Assembly (NCBI GenBank): GCA_945910715.1
Contig: CAMDZU010000049.1
Location: 1 to 7,904, forward strand
DNA: 7,904 bases
Direction: 5' to 3'
From: an uncultured Clostridia bacterium
Lineage (GTDB): Bacteria; Bacillota; Clostridia; Oscillospirales; Ruminococcaceae
Position numbers and translations under genes: made by a program. Below the pieces are notes generated by a model. That model had not been told where the DNA came from and did no database searches. It worked only from the letters and a program-made list of their open reading frames with translations. Below, in pieces: positions 1 through 6,646 of the stretch (positions within the stretch are counted from its first letter, which is position 1; every line of letters begins with the position of its first letter).

Positions 1-1704
1 CTTCTTTGACAGGACCTCCTTCAGCCACTTTCCGCTTTCGTTCAGCTCGCTGTCATCCCACTTGCCGTCGGTGCTTGCGCCGGGTTTCAGCAGGCAGCAG
101 GTTTCGTTCTTGTCAGCCATTGCCCATGCAACATAGCTTATGTCTAACTTGTCAAGAAGATTGAACCACTTTTTCGCCTGAGCAAAGTCGTTTCCGCCGC
201 CGCCCGAAGCGTCGCACATACCGAACTCCGAAACGAAGATGGGCAGTCCCTTGTCATAGCAGTCCTGAACACGCTGTCTGAGCCAGTCTGTGTGAGTTGC
301 GGCATAATAATGGAGAGCGTACATTACGTTGTCGAAGTCCAGAGGATTTGCAAGAGCCTTGTCAATGTCCTGCGACCATGTCGGCGTGCCGACGATAACA
401 ACCGCATTGGGAGCGTTCTTTCTGATAACTGGAATAACCTCCTCGGCGTAGGGCTTGATGTCGCCGTCCCATGTAGCGTAGCCGTTGGGCTCGTTGCATA
501 TCTCGTAAATTACGTTTGGATATTCGGCATATTTCTTGCTCATGTACTTGAAGAAGCGGAGAGCGTCCTTTTTCATTACCTGCGGGCTCTGATCCTGCAA
601 AATGTGCCAGTCCACAATTACATACATATCCAGTTCTATTGCGGCGTCAACTGCGTCCTGGGCGGTCTTTTCAATGCCTGCCTTGGTGCTGTCGTTGTAG
701 CCCTCGCCGTTGCCTGTGTACATTGCAAGGCGGATTACGTTTACGTTCCAGTCGTCACGGAGGGTCTTGAACACGTCCTTGTTTGCAAACTGGGGGAACC
801 ACTGTATTCCGTGGGTGGAAATGCCTCGCAGCTGCACCTTGTCGCCGTTTTTGTCCACAAGGTCTGCGCCCTTTACGGAAAGCTGTCCGCATTCGCTTAC
901 AAGACCGTATTTGCCTGTTGATTCAACTTCAATGTCGGCAGGGTCGGGGTCGGTTTCGGGAGCGGTAGTGCCGTTGTCCCCCGAATCGGATTTTTCGGGA
1001 GTTGAGCCCTCGGTTACGTCTGCGCCCGAAACGGTGGGAGTGAACTTGCTGTCTGTCTTCACAATTCCGCCGAAGGTGGTTTCCGCTCCTGCGGCAACCT
1101 CTCCGTTGTAGTCGGCATTGGATACCTTGAGGGAATTGCCGCTTACCTTTGCGTTGCAGTTCCATACCTGATTTATTTCTGCGCCCTTTCCAAGGGAAAC
1201 GTCAAAGCTCCATGAGGTTATGTTCTTCGAGGTGGTGTTCTTTACCACGCCGTCCAGCTGGGTGCATACCTTTCCGCCCTCTTCCCATGTGTTTGAAACG
1301 GTAACGGAAACGGTGATTGTTTCCTTTTTGTCGGATTTGGTTGTGGTGACGGCTGTGGTAGAAGCGGCTGTTGTTGCAGCCGTGGTTGCCGCTGTGGTAA
1401 CGGCGGTTGTTTCCTCGGGAGCGGATTCCTCCGAGGCGGTAACCTCTGCGGTCTGGCTTTCGGTGGGCTGCTCCGTTTCGGTTACGGGAGCGGTGGTAGT
1501 TTCCTCTGTCTGCTCCGCAGTATCCGCCGTGGTGGTTTCGGTCTGCTCTGCGGAAGTATCCGCTGTTGTAGTTTCAGCCTGCTCCTCCGTAATTACCGAG
1601 GTTTCCTCTGTGCCTGCCGTGGTTTCTGCGGCATTGTTTCCGCAAGCGCACAGGGCAATTGCACAGGCGATAACTCCTGCAATAATGCGTTTTGCTTTCT
1701 TCAT
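1..1704 (-). CDS. Secreted lipid-anchored endo-beta-1,4-glucanase, CBM2-like + GH5 (partial at 3' end)
   Basis: Predicted to cleave internal beta-1,4-glucosidic bonds of cellulose or related glucans at the cell surface. The frame is open for 568 codons from ATG at 1704-1702 to the left edge with no stop. A GGAGG ribosome site (minus strand, about 1707-1714) precedes the ATG. Residues 1-21 are a lipoprotein signal: KK/KR, a hydrophobic stretch and lipobox L-C-A-C with Cys21. Residues 22-128 are a Thr/Glu/Ala-rich linker with a near-duplicated TTTADT-AEQTE unit. Residues 130-215 resemble CBM2, with Trp140, Trp165 and Trp181 where that family has binding tryptophans. A short acidic linker follows. 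The GH5 domain starts near 264 (RGISTHGIQW). It carries His367 (DWH), acid/base Glu405 in EICNEPNG, His465 in HYYAATH and nucleophile Glu493 in VSEFG. The 88-residue Glu-Glu spacing fits GH5 subfamily 2, as in Bacillus Cel5A. The sequence ends near the expected domain end, so little is missing unless another module follows. The gene is divergent from the leucine operon and not functionally tied to it. Confidence 0.93.
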   Translation of the reverse strand, partial: MKKAKRIIAGVIACAIALCACGNNAAETTAGTEETSVITEEQAETTTADTSAEQTETTTADTAEQTEETTTAPVTETEQPTESQTAEVTASEESAPEETTAVTTAATTAATTAASTTAVTTTKSDKKETITVSVTVSNTWEEGGKVCTQLDGVVKNTTSKNITSWSFDVSLGKGAEINQVWNCNAKVSGNSLKVSNADYNGEVAAGAETTFGGIVKTDSKFTPTVSGADVTEGSTPEKSDSGDNGTTAPETDPDPADIEVESTGKYGLVSECGQLSVKGADLVDKNGDKVQLRGISTHGIQWFPQFANKDVFKTLRDDWNVNVIRLAMYTGNGEGYNDSTKAGIEKTAQDAVDAAIELDMYVIVDWHILQDQSPQVMKKDALRFFKYMSKKYAEYPNVIYEICNEPNGYATWDGDIKPYAEEVIPVIRKNAPNAVVIVGTPTWSQDIDKALANPLDFDNVMYALHYYAATHTDWLRQRVQDCYDKGLPIFVSEFGMCDASGGGGNDFAQAKKWFNLLDKLDISYVAWAMADKNETCCLLKPGASTDGKWDDSELNESGKWLKEVLSKK

Positions 1705-1743
1705 ATTTCCTCCCTATATTTTTTGTAAAAATATACTATAAAT

Positions 1744-1772
1744 ATTATAATCCAAAACTCCGTCTTTGTAAA
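1744..1772 (-). promoter_or_regulatory. SigA-type promoter of the endoglucanase gene
   Basis: On the minus strand, TTTACA (1772-1767) is followed after exactly 17 bases by a perfect TATAAT (1749-1744). The start codon lies at 1704, giving a leader of about 30 bases that contains the GGAGG site. Assignment is by consensus match and position only. Confidence 0.75.
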
Positions 1773-1799
1773 TAGCCTTATAAAATTTTCACAATACTA

Positions 1800-1828
1800 T
1801 TGACAACACGCTTTTAAAGTGCTAAAAT
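1800..1828 (+). promoter_or_regulatory. SigA-type promoter of the ilv-leu operon
   Basis: A perfect TTGACA (1800-1805) is followed after 17 bases by TAAAAT (1823-1828). Transcription should start near 1834-1836, a few bases before the first paired element of the T-box Stem I at 1846. The -35 boxes of this promoter and of the divergent endoglucanase promoter are 27 bases apart, so a single bound regulator could affect both. Confidence 0.85.
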
Positions 1829-1832
1829 TATA

Positions 1833-1844
1833 TTGATATATCAA
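1833..1844. other. 12-base perfect palindrome at the predicted transcription start
   Basis: TTGATATATCAA is its own reverse complement. It sits 5 bases after the -10 box, over the expected start site, which is where a repressor operator could lie. It is AT-rich and short, so chance is a real alternative. Confidence 0.3.
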
Positions 1845-2099
1845 AGGCTATGAAAAGGACTAATGTCTGCCAAAACCCTCAGAGAGCAGTTGTCTGGTGC
1901 GAAACTGCGGCGGAAGCGGAACATACTCACCTTTGAGCCGTCCCGTGAAAGCGCAAAAGCAAGTAGCCGGGAACGTGTCCTCACGTTACAGGGGAACGTA
2001 TTGTTTGATACGGCTGAGCGGGCAGAAATGCCAATCGGAGTGGTACCGTGGAAGTTATGCTTTCATCTCTGTAAAACGAGATGAAAGCTTTTTTATTTT
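1834..2099 (+). promoter_or_regulatory. T-box riboswitch leader, predicted tRNA-Leu (CUC specifier)
   Basis: This leader senses the ratio of uncharged to charged tRNA and allows transcription into ilvB when the tRNA is uncharged. All standard parts are visible. The base of Stem I pairs GGCT (1846-1849) and AAAGG (1854-1858) with CCTTT (1930-1934) and AGCC (1936-1939). AGAGAG is at 1881-1886. The distal helix pairs CAGTT (1887-1891) with AACTG (1903-1907) around the loop containing GGTGCGAA. The specifier-loop 3' side reads ATA-CTC-ACCTT, placing CTC (1926-1928, Leu) in register just before the closing A and CC. Stem II pairs TCCCG (1941-1945) with CGGGA (1968-1972) and has the AGTA S-turn at 1962-1965. 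The IIA/B element is AACGTG/CACGTT (1972-1987) with loop TCCT able to pair with the downstream AGGGGA. Further hairpins are CGTAT/ATACG (1997-2012) and GGCA-GAAA-TGCC (2021-2032). The T-box core GAGTGGTACCGTGG is at 2038-2051. TGGT would pair with an ACCA acceptor end, matching the A discriminator usual in tRNA-Leu. The short reading frames here are incidental. Confidence 0.93.
2059..2099 (+). terminator. T-box-controlled intrinsic terminator before ilvB
   Basis: GCTTTCATCTC (2059-2069) and GAGATGAAAGC (2078-2088) form a perfect 11-base-pair stem with an 8-base loop, followed by TTTTTTATTTT (2089-2099). It lies directly downstream of the T-box core and directly before the ilvB ribosome site at 2100-2105. 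This is the expected position for tRNA-dependent antitermination. Confidence 0.93.
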
Positions 2100-2117
2100 A
2101 GGAGGAATTTATACATC

Positions 2118-3800
2118 ATGTTAATGAAAGGCTCGGATATTATTGTAGAATGTCTGCTTGAACAGGGAGTGGACACCGTTTTCGGCTATCCCGGAGGAGC
2201 TGTCCTTGATATTTACGACAGTCTGTACAAATACAGCGATAAGCTTTCTCACGTCCTTACCGCCCACGAGCAGGGCGCAAGCCACGCCGCAGACGGCTAC
2301 GCAAGAGCGACGGGCAAAACCGGCGTTGTAATCGCAACCTCGGGTCCAGGCGCAACCAACCTTGTAACGGGCATTGCAACAGCTTATATGGACAGCATAC
2401 CTATGGTTGCAATTACGGGCAATGTTTCCTGCTCGCTGCTCGGACTGGATTCATTCCAGGAGGTTGACATTACGGGAATAACGCTCCCTATCACAAAGCA
2501 CAACTTCATTGTAAAGGATACCGCAAAGCTTGCGGACACAATAAGGCTTGCCTTCAGAATTGCGGAAAGCGGAAGAAAAGGCCCTGTGCTTATTGATATT
2601 CCAAAGGATATTACCCAGAAATCCGCCGAATACGAGAGAAAGGAAAAAGCCCCTGCCTTTAAAACTCCCGCCGCCGACGAAAAGGACGTAATGGAAGCGG
2701 TGGAAATGCTGGCAAACGCAAAGCGCCCTTATATTTACACAGGGGGCGGAATTATTTCCGCAGACGCCTGCAGTGAGCTTGCTGAATTTGCGGAGCTGCT
2801 GGACGCTCCCGTTTCCTCATCTCTTATGGGTCAGGGCTGCTTCGACCAGACAAACCCACGCTATATCGGTATGCTTGGTATGCACGGCACAAAGGCTGCC
2901 GCAGAAACTATCAAAAACTGCGATTTGTTTATTGCTCTCGGCACAAGATTTTCCGACCGTGTAACGGGCAATACCAAAACCTTTGCAAGCGACGCAAAAA
3001 TACTTCAGATAGACATTGACAGCGCCGAAATGGGCAAAAACGTTGAGGCGCATAAGGTGGTTGTGGGGGACGTAAAGGAGGTCCTCGGCAGAATAAACAA
3101 GCTGCTGCCTAAGCAGAATCACGCCGAATGGACAGCAAACAGCGAGAGAATGGCAAAGGAGCTTACGGTCACAATGAAAGGCACGGAGGCTCTCCCCGTA
3201 ACTCCCGATTATCTTATCGAAACGCTGGACAGGCTTACCGAGGGCAACGCAGTCATTGCAACGGAAGTGGGCCAGAATCAGATGTGGGCGGCGCAGTATT
3301 ACAAGTACCGCAATCCCAGAAGCTTTATTTCCTCGGGAGGACTTGGCACAATGGGCTACGGTCTTGGTGCGGCAATGGGCGCAAAGGTAGGCTGCCCCGA
3401 CAAGGTGGTAGTGAATATTGCAGGGGACGGCTCCTTCCACATGAATCTCAACGAGCTTGTAACCGCCTCAAAGAGCAATATAAGAATTATCGAGCTTGTA
3501 ATCAACAACGACGTTCTTGGCATGGTGCGCCAGTGGCAGAGATTGTTCTATTCCGAGCATTACTCACAGACGACCCTTGAAAGACCAACCGACTATGTAA
3601 AGCTTGGAGAAGCTTTCGGTATAAAGGCGCTGGTTATCGAGAAGAAGGAGGACGTTGAAAGAGTGCTTAAAGAGGCTCTTGAGGAAAGCAAGACCCGTCC
3701 CGTGCTTATAGAATGCAGGATTGACAAGGATATTAACGTACTGCCTATGGTTCCTGCAGGAAAGAGCATTACCGAGCCTATTATGGAAATCGAGATTTAA
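2118..3800 (+). CDS. ilvB: Acetolactate synthase large (catalytic) subunit
   Basis: Condenses two pyruvates to 2-acetolactate, or pyruvate with 2-oxobutyrate, using thiamine diphosphate; first common step of branched-chain amino acid synthesis, cytoplasmic. The 560 residues match the family length. The N-terminal ThDP domain has GYPGGAVLDIYDSL (24-37), catalytic Glu51 in AHEQGASHAADGYAR and TSGPGATN (74-81). The central FAD-associated domain has GMHGT (254-258) and LGTRFSDRVTG (274-284). The C-terminal ThDP domain has the cofactor motif GDGSF (436-440) running to INN (462-464), then LGMVRQWQ. The start at 2118 follows AGGAGG (2100-2105) with a 12-base spacer, slightly long; the ATG at 2124 would be farther still. 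The gene comes directly after the T-box terminator and 13 bases before ilvN, its regulatory subunit. The residues that separate this enzyme from other ThDP enzymes (QWQ motif, partner ilvN) make the assignment firm. Confidence 0.98.
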   Translation: MLMKGSDIIVECLLEQGVDTVFGYPGGAVLDIYDSLYKYSDKLSHVLTAHEQGASHAADGYARATGKTGVVIATSGPGATNLVTGIATAYMDSIPMVAITGNVSCSLLGLDSFQEVDITGITLPITKHNFIVKDTAKLADTIRLAFRIAESGRKGPVLIDIPKDITQKSAEYERKEKAPAFKTPAADEKDVMEAVEMLANAKRPYIYTGGGIISADACSELAEFAELLDAPVSSSLMGQGCFDQTNPRYIGMLGMHGTKAAAETIKNCDLFIALGTRFSDRVTGNTKTFASDAKILQIDIDSAEMGKNVEAHKVVVGDVKEVLGRINKLLPKQNHAEWTANSERMAKELTVTMKGTEALPVTPDYLIETLDRLTEGNAVIATEVGQNQMWAAQYYKYRNPRSFISSGGLGTMGYGLGAAMGAKVGCPDKVVVNIAGDGSFHMNLNELVTASKSNIRIIELVINNDVLGMVRQWQRLFYSEHYSQTTLERPTDYVKLGEAFGIKALVIEKKEDVERVLKEALEESKTRPVLIECRIDKDINVLPMVPAGKSITEPIMEIEI

Positions 3801-3813
3801 GCGGAGGAGCATA

Positions 3814-4284
3814 ATGAAGCAGTTTGTTTTGTCAATACAGGTAGCCAACAATATAGGCGTTCTGACAAGGGTAACAAGCCTTGTAAGCCGCAGAGGCTAC
3901 AATATAAAAAGCCTTAACGTAGGCGAAACCGAGGAAAACAGCTTTTCAAGAATAACAATGGTGGTTGAGGGGGACGAAAGAACGGCCCATCAGATAGTAA
4001 ATCAGCTCAATAAGCTGTACGACGTTTCCTTTGTCCGCATACTGGAGGACGCAGTCTGCAGAGAGCATATACTTATGAGAGTAGGCACAACTCCCGAGGA
4101 CAGACAGGGCATTATTGAAATAACCAATCTGTTCAAGGCGAAGGCGGTTGATATAGGAGAAGCAAGCATGATGCTGGAGCTGACAGGCTCGCCTGTAAAA
4201 ATCGACAAGTTCATCAGCCTGCTTAAGCCCTTCGGCATTATCAAAATCGTAAGAACGGGAATTTCCGCACTTGAAAGGGATTAA
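3814..4284 (+). CDS. ilvN: Acetolactate synthase small (regulatory) subunit
   Basis: Binds the large subunit, raises its activity and normally confers feedback inhibition by valine. It has 156 residues, close to the E. coli IlvH length. An N-terminal ACT domain covers about residues 4-75, with the effector-site residues Asn12, Gly15 and Asn30 in VANNIGVLTRV and SRRGYNIKSLNVG. The C-terminal small-subunit domain (about 80-156) ends in VRTGISALERD. The frame is open upstream to 3721, but the ATG at 3814 is chosen. It has GGAGG at 3803-3807, it removes a 31-residue extension overlapping ilvB, and MKQFVLSIQV is the normal family N-terminus. It is co-transcribed with ilvB, 13 bases away. Because the effector residues are kept, feedback control by valine is likely; this is inferred from the family. 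Confidence 0.97.
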   Translation: MKQFVLSIQVANNIGVLTRVTSLVSRRGYNIKSLNVGETEENSFSRITMVVEGDERTAHQIVNQLNKLYDVSFVRILEDAVCREHILMRVGTTPEDRQGIIEITNLFKAKAVDIGEASMMLELTGSPVKIDKFISLLKPFGIIKIVRTGISALERD

Positions 4285-4476
4285 GGGCGCATTGCCTTTC
4301 CGAAGGTGAAAATTGCCTTTGATGTGACTCCGGTGGTTATTTCCGTCACAGTCTGCCTTTTTGTAAAGGGAGAGCTTGGCAGCGTAGGCGCAGGAACAAT
4401 AGCGGCGGTGCCGGTGGGCGTTGTGCAAAGGCTGTCTGGAAACCGGGAGAAAAGGTTTTTGGGGAATAAGGAGTAA
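4285..4476 (+). pseudogene. C-terminal remnant of a YczE/YitT-like (DUF6198-type) membrane protein gene
   Basis: Directly after the ilvN stop, and in the same frame, 63 codons run open to TAA at 4474-4476. They encode a coherent piece: KVKIAFDVTPVVISVTVCLF (hydrophobic, membrane-like), then VKGELGSVGAGTIAAVPVGV and VQRLSGNREKR. The pattern of a Lys/Phe-Asp segment, a hydrophobic helix, a GxGT turn and a second short helix resembles the C-terminal end of small multi-pass proteins of the YczE/YitT/DUF6198 type. That match is from memory of the family, not a search. There is no ATG and no ribosome site; GTG at 4306 is the only weak candidate start. The N-terminal helices are missing. The simplest reading is a gene scrap left after a deletion next to ilvN. 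A non-coding origin is possible, but the amino acid pattern argues against it. Confidence 0.5.
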
Positions 4477-4492
4477 AAACACAAAATTCTCC

Positions 4493-4521
4493 TTGACCGC
4501 AGGTTAAACGGGAGATATAAT
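4493..4521 (+). promoter_or_regulatory. SigA-type internal promoter ahead of leuC
   Basis: TTGACC (4493-4498), a 17-base spacer and a perfect TATAAT (4516-4521). The predicted start, near 4528, leaves a short leader of about 34 bases to leuC with no T-box or terminator in it. Transcription from here would bypass the leucine T-box upstream of ilvB. Confidence 0.75.
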
Positions 4522-4561
4522 AAAAGTAATAACGAATAAATTTATCGAAAGGAATAAAGTT

Positions 4562-5818
4562 ATGGGTATGACAATGAGCCAGAAAATTCTGGCAAAACAC
4601 GCAGGACTGGACAGCGTTAAAGAGGGACAACTGATAAAGGCAAAGCTGGATATGGTGCTGGGAAACGACATTACCAGTCCCGTTGCAATCAACGAGTTCA
4701 ACAAAGCAGGCTTTAACTCTGTTTTCGACAAGGAGAAAATCTCCCTTGTAATGGACCACTTCACTCCCAACAAGGACATCAAGGCGGCTACGCAGTGCAA
4801 GCAGTGCCGCGACTTTGCAGGAAAGTATGACATTCTCAACTACTACGACGTAGGCGATATGGGAATCGAGCACGCATTGCTCCCCGAAAAAGGACTTATC
4901 GCTCCCGGCGAGTTGTGTATCGGCGCAGACAGTCACACCTGTACATACGGCGCTCTTGGCGCATTTTCAACAGGCGTAGGCTCAACGGATATGTGCGCAG
5001 GAATGGCAACGGGCGAGGCATGGTTCAAGGTTCCCGGCGCAATCAAGTTCAATCTGACAGGAAAGCTTAACAAGTACGTTTCGGGCAAGGACGTAATTCT
5101 CCATATTATAGGCATGATAGGCGTTGACGGTGCACTGTACAAGTCAATGGAATTTACGGGCGAGGGACTTAAGAGCCTTTCAATTGACGACCGTCTGACA
5201 ATTGCAAATATGGCAATTGAAGCAGGCGCAAAGAACGGAATTTTCGAGGTTGACCAAATCACCCTCGATTACGTTAAGGACAGAGTAAACAGACCCTTTG
5301 AGTATTTCAAGGCTGACGAGGACGCTGTTTATTCACAGGTTATCGACATTGACCTTGGCACAGTAAAGCAGACAGTAGCATTCCCCCATCTGCCCGAAAA
5401 CACAAGGACAATTGACGAAATCAAGGAAGATATTGCAATAGACCAGGTTGTAATCGGCTCCTGCACAAACGGCAGAATTTCCGATATGAGAATTGCCGCC
5501 GAAATACTCAAGGGCAAGCACATTGCAAAGAACGTACGCTGCATTGTTATCCCGGGCACACAGAAGATTTACCTTGAATGTATCAAGGAGGGTCTGGCGG
5601 AAATTTTCGTTGAGGCAGGCTGCGTATTCTCAACTCCCACCTGCGGTCCTTGTCTTGGCGGTCACATGGGTATTCTTGCCGCAGGAGAAAGAGCCGTTTC
5701 CACCACAAACAGAAACTTTGTGGGCAGAATGGGTCATGTTGACAGCGAAATTTATCTTGCAAGCCCCGCTGTTGCGGCTGCAAGCGCAATTGCAGGAAAA
5801 ATTGCAGGCATAAACTAA
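4562..5818 (+). CDS. leuC: 3-isopropylmalate dehydratase large subunit
   Basis: With LeuD it isomerises 2-isopropylmalate to 3-isopropylmalate in leucine synthesis, using a [4Fe-4S] cluster. Cluster ligands are Cys301 (GSCTNGR), Cys361 and Cys364 (CGPCLGG). Other aconitase-family landmarks are MDHFTPN (64-70), [18 protein letters not shown] (121-138) and GRMGH (388-392). At 418 residues it is the shorter class common in clostridia and archaea, not the roughly 466-residue E. coli class. That class also contains homoaconitase-like enzymes, but the leuD and leuB neighbours support the leucine role. The start at 4562 follows AAGGA (4549-4553) with an 8-base spacer; the N-terminus [10 protein letters not shown] is typical. 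It follows its own promoter, and its stop overlaps the ribosome site of the next gene, so translation may be coupled. Confidence 0.97.
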   Translation: MGMTMSQKILAKHAGLDSVKEGQLIKAKLDMVLGNDITSPVAINEFNKAGFNSVFDKEKISLVMDHFTPNKDIKAATQCKQCRDFAGKYDILNYYDVGDMGIEHALLPEKGLIAPGELCIGADSHTCTYGALGAFSTGVGSTDMCAGMATGEAWFKVPGAIKFNLTGKLNKYVSGKDVILHIIGMIGVDGALYKSMEFTGEGLKSLSIDDRLTIANMAIEAGAKNGIFEVDQITLDYVKDRVNRPFEYFKADEDAVYSQVIDIDLGTVKQTVAFPHLPENTRTIDEIKEDIAIDQVVIGSCTNGRISDMRIAAEILKGKHIAKNVRCIVIPGTQKIYLECIKEGLAEIFVEAGCVFSTPTCGPCLGGHMGILAAGERAVSTTNRNFVGRMGHVDSEIYLASPAVAAASAIAGKIAGIN

Positions 5819-5827
5819 GGAGAAACA

Positions 5828-6130
5828 ATGGTAAAGCATATTATTATATGGAATTTAAAGCCCGAAATGACTGCCGACGAAAAGAAGGCGCAGTGCGCTG
5901 AAATCAAGGCAGGTCTTGAGGGATTAAAGGGGAAAATCGATGGGCTTACGGACATAAAGGTCGTAACAGACTTGCTTGGCTCGTCCAACGGAGATTTAAT
6001 GCTTGACAGCACCTTTGAATCGGCAGAAGCCCTTAAAGCCTACGCAGTTCACCCCGAACATCTCAAAGTGGCGGACGGAATGGTAAGACCCTTTACCGCC
6101 GAGAGAAAATGCGTGGATTTCGAGATATAA
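5828..6130 (+). CDS. Dabb (stress-responsive A/B barrel) domain protein
   Basis: A complete 100-residue protein that is one Dabb domain (dimeric alpha+beta barrel, ferredoxin-like fold). It starts MVKHIIIWNLKPE with the conserved His4 on strand 1. A helix with EIKAGLEGLKGKIDGL (25-40) is followed by DLMLDSTFESAEALKAY (56-72), the signature HPEH (75-78), and a final strand ending VDFEI. The ribosome site AAGGAG (5817-5822) overlaps the leuC stop and the spacing is 5 bases, so it is translated with leuC; leuD follows 19 bases later. There is no signal peptide or membrane segment, so it is cytoplasmic. Members of this fold include small enzymes and proteins of unknown function; no specific reaction can be assigned. 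Its place between the two isomerase subunits suggests a role linked to leucine synthesis or its iron-sulfur enzyme, but this is inference. Confidence 0.9.
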   Translation: MVKHIIIWNLKPEMTADEKKAQCAEIKAGLEGLKGKIDGLTDIKVVTDLLGSSNGDLMLDSTFESAEALKAYAVHPEHLKVADGMVRPFTAERKCVDFEI

Positions 6131-6149
6131 TCAACAGGAGGAAACATAA

Positions 6150-6632
6150 ATGAACGCACACGGCATTGTACATAAGTTCGGCGACAATATCGACACCGAC
6201 GTAATTATTCCTGCAAGATACCTTAACACAGCCGACCACAAGGAGCTTGCGTCCCACTGCATGGAGGACATTGACAAGGAATTTGTAAACAAGGTCAAGG
6301 AGGGCGACATTATGGTGGGCGAAGCCAATTTCGGCTGCGGAAGCTCCCGTGAGCACGCTCCCATTGCAATCAAGGCAAGCGGCATTTCCTGCGTAATCGC
6401 CAGCACCTTTGCAAGAATTTTCTACCGCAACGCAATCAATATCGGTCTTGCTATCCTCGAATGTCCCGAGGCTGCAAAGGACATTGACGAGGGCAACGAG
6501 GTTGAGGTTGACTTCGACACGGGCATTATCACCAACGTTACCAAGGGCAGAAAATATCAGGCAGAGCCTTTCCCCGATTTTATCAAGGAAATCATCAACA
6601 AGGGCGGTCTGCTGAATTCTCTTAAAAAGTGA
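6150..6632 (+). CDS. leuD: 3-isopropylmalate dehydratase small subunit
   Basis: Small subunit of isopropylmalate isomerase, supplying the swivelling aconitase C-terminal domain that completes the LeuC active site. It has 160 residues, the compact class that pairs with 418-residue LeuC (E. coli LeuD is about 200). Landmarks are [19 protein letters not shown] (8-26), [20 protein letters not shown] (57-76) with the substrate-recognition loop, and [14 protein letters not shown] (87-100). ATG at 6150 follows AGGAGG (6136-6141) with an ideal 8-base spacer. It is separated from leuC by the Dabb gene, which is less usual than direct leuC-leuD adjacency, and its stop is 14 bases before leuB. Confidence 0.97.
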   Translation: MNAHGIVHKFGDNIDTDVIIPARYLNTADHKELASHCMEDIDKEFVNKVKEGDIMVGEANFGCGSSREHAPIAIKASGISCVIASTFARIFYRNAINIGLAILECPEAAKDIDEGNEVEVDFDTGIITNVTKGRKYQAEPFPDFIKEIINKGGLLNSLKK

Positions 6633-6646
6633 GAAAGGATAATACA

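Noticed and set aside
292..921. Plus-strand open frame of 209 codons
   Set aside because: It lies antisense to the GH5 coding region, whose catalytic motifs are clear; the frame shows no family pattern.
1220..1741. Plus-strand open frame rich in Val, Ala and Ser
   Set aside because: It is the antisense image of the Thr/Glu/Ala-rich linker of the endoglucanase and has no ribosome site.
1863..2124. Short open frames in the ilvB leader (possible leader peptide)
   Set aside because: The region is fully explained by T-box structure. There is no ribosome site, and no run of Leu, Ile or Val codons as in a classical attenuator peptide.
3721..3813. 31-residue N-terminal extension of ilvN
   Set aside because: It overlaps the ilvB 3' end, has no ribosome site at its start, and is foreign to the IlvN family; the ATG at 3814 has GGAGG upstream.
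4346..4936. Minus-strand open frames across the ilvN-leuC gap and leuC
   Set aside because: They run antisense to leuC and the gene scrap, show no recognisable motif and have no credible ribosome site.
6629..6646. GTG start of leuB overlapping the leuD stop
   Set aside because: The ATG at 6647 has a properly spaced AAAGGA and gives the normal LeuB N-terminus.
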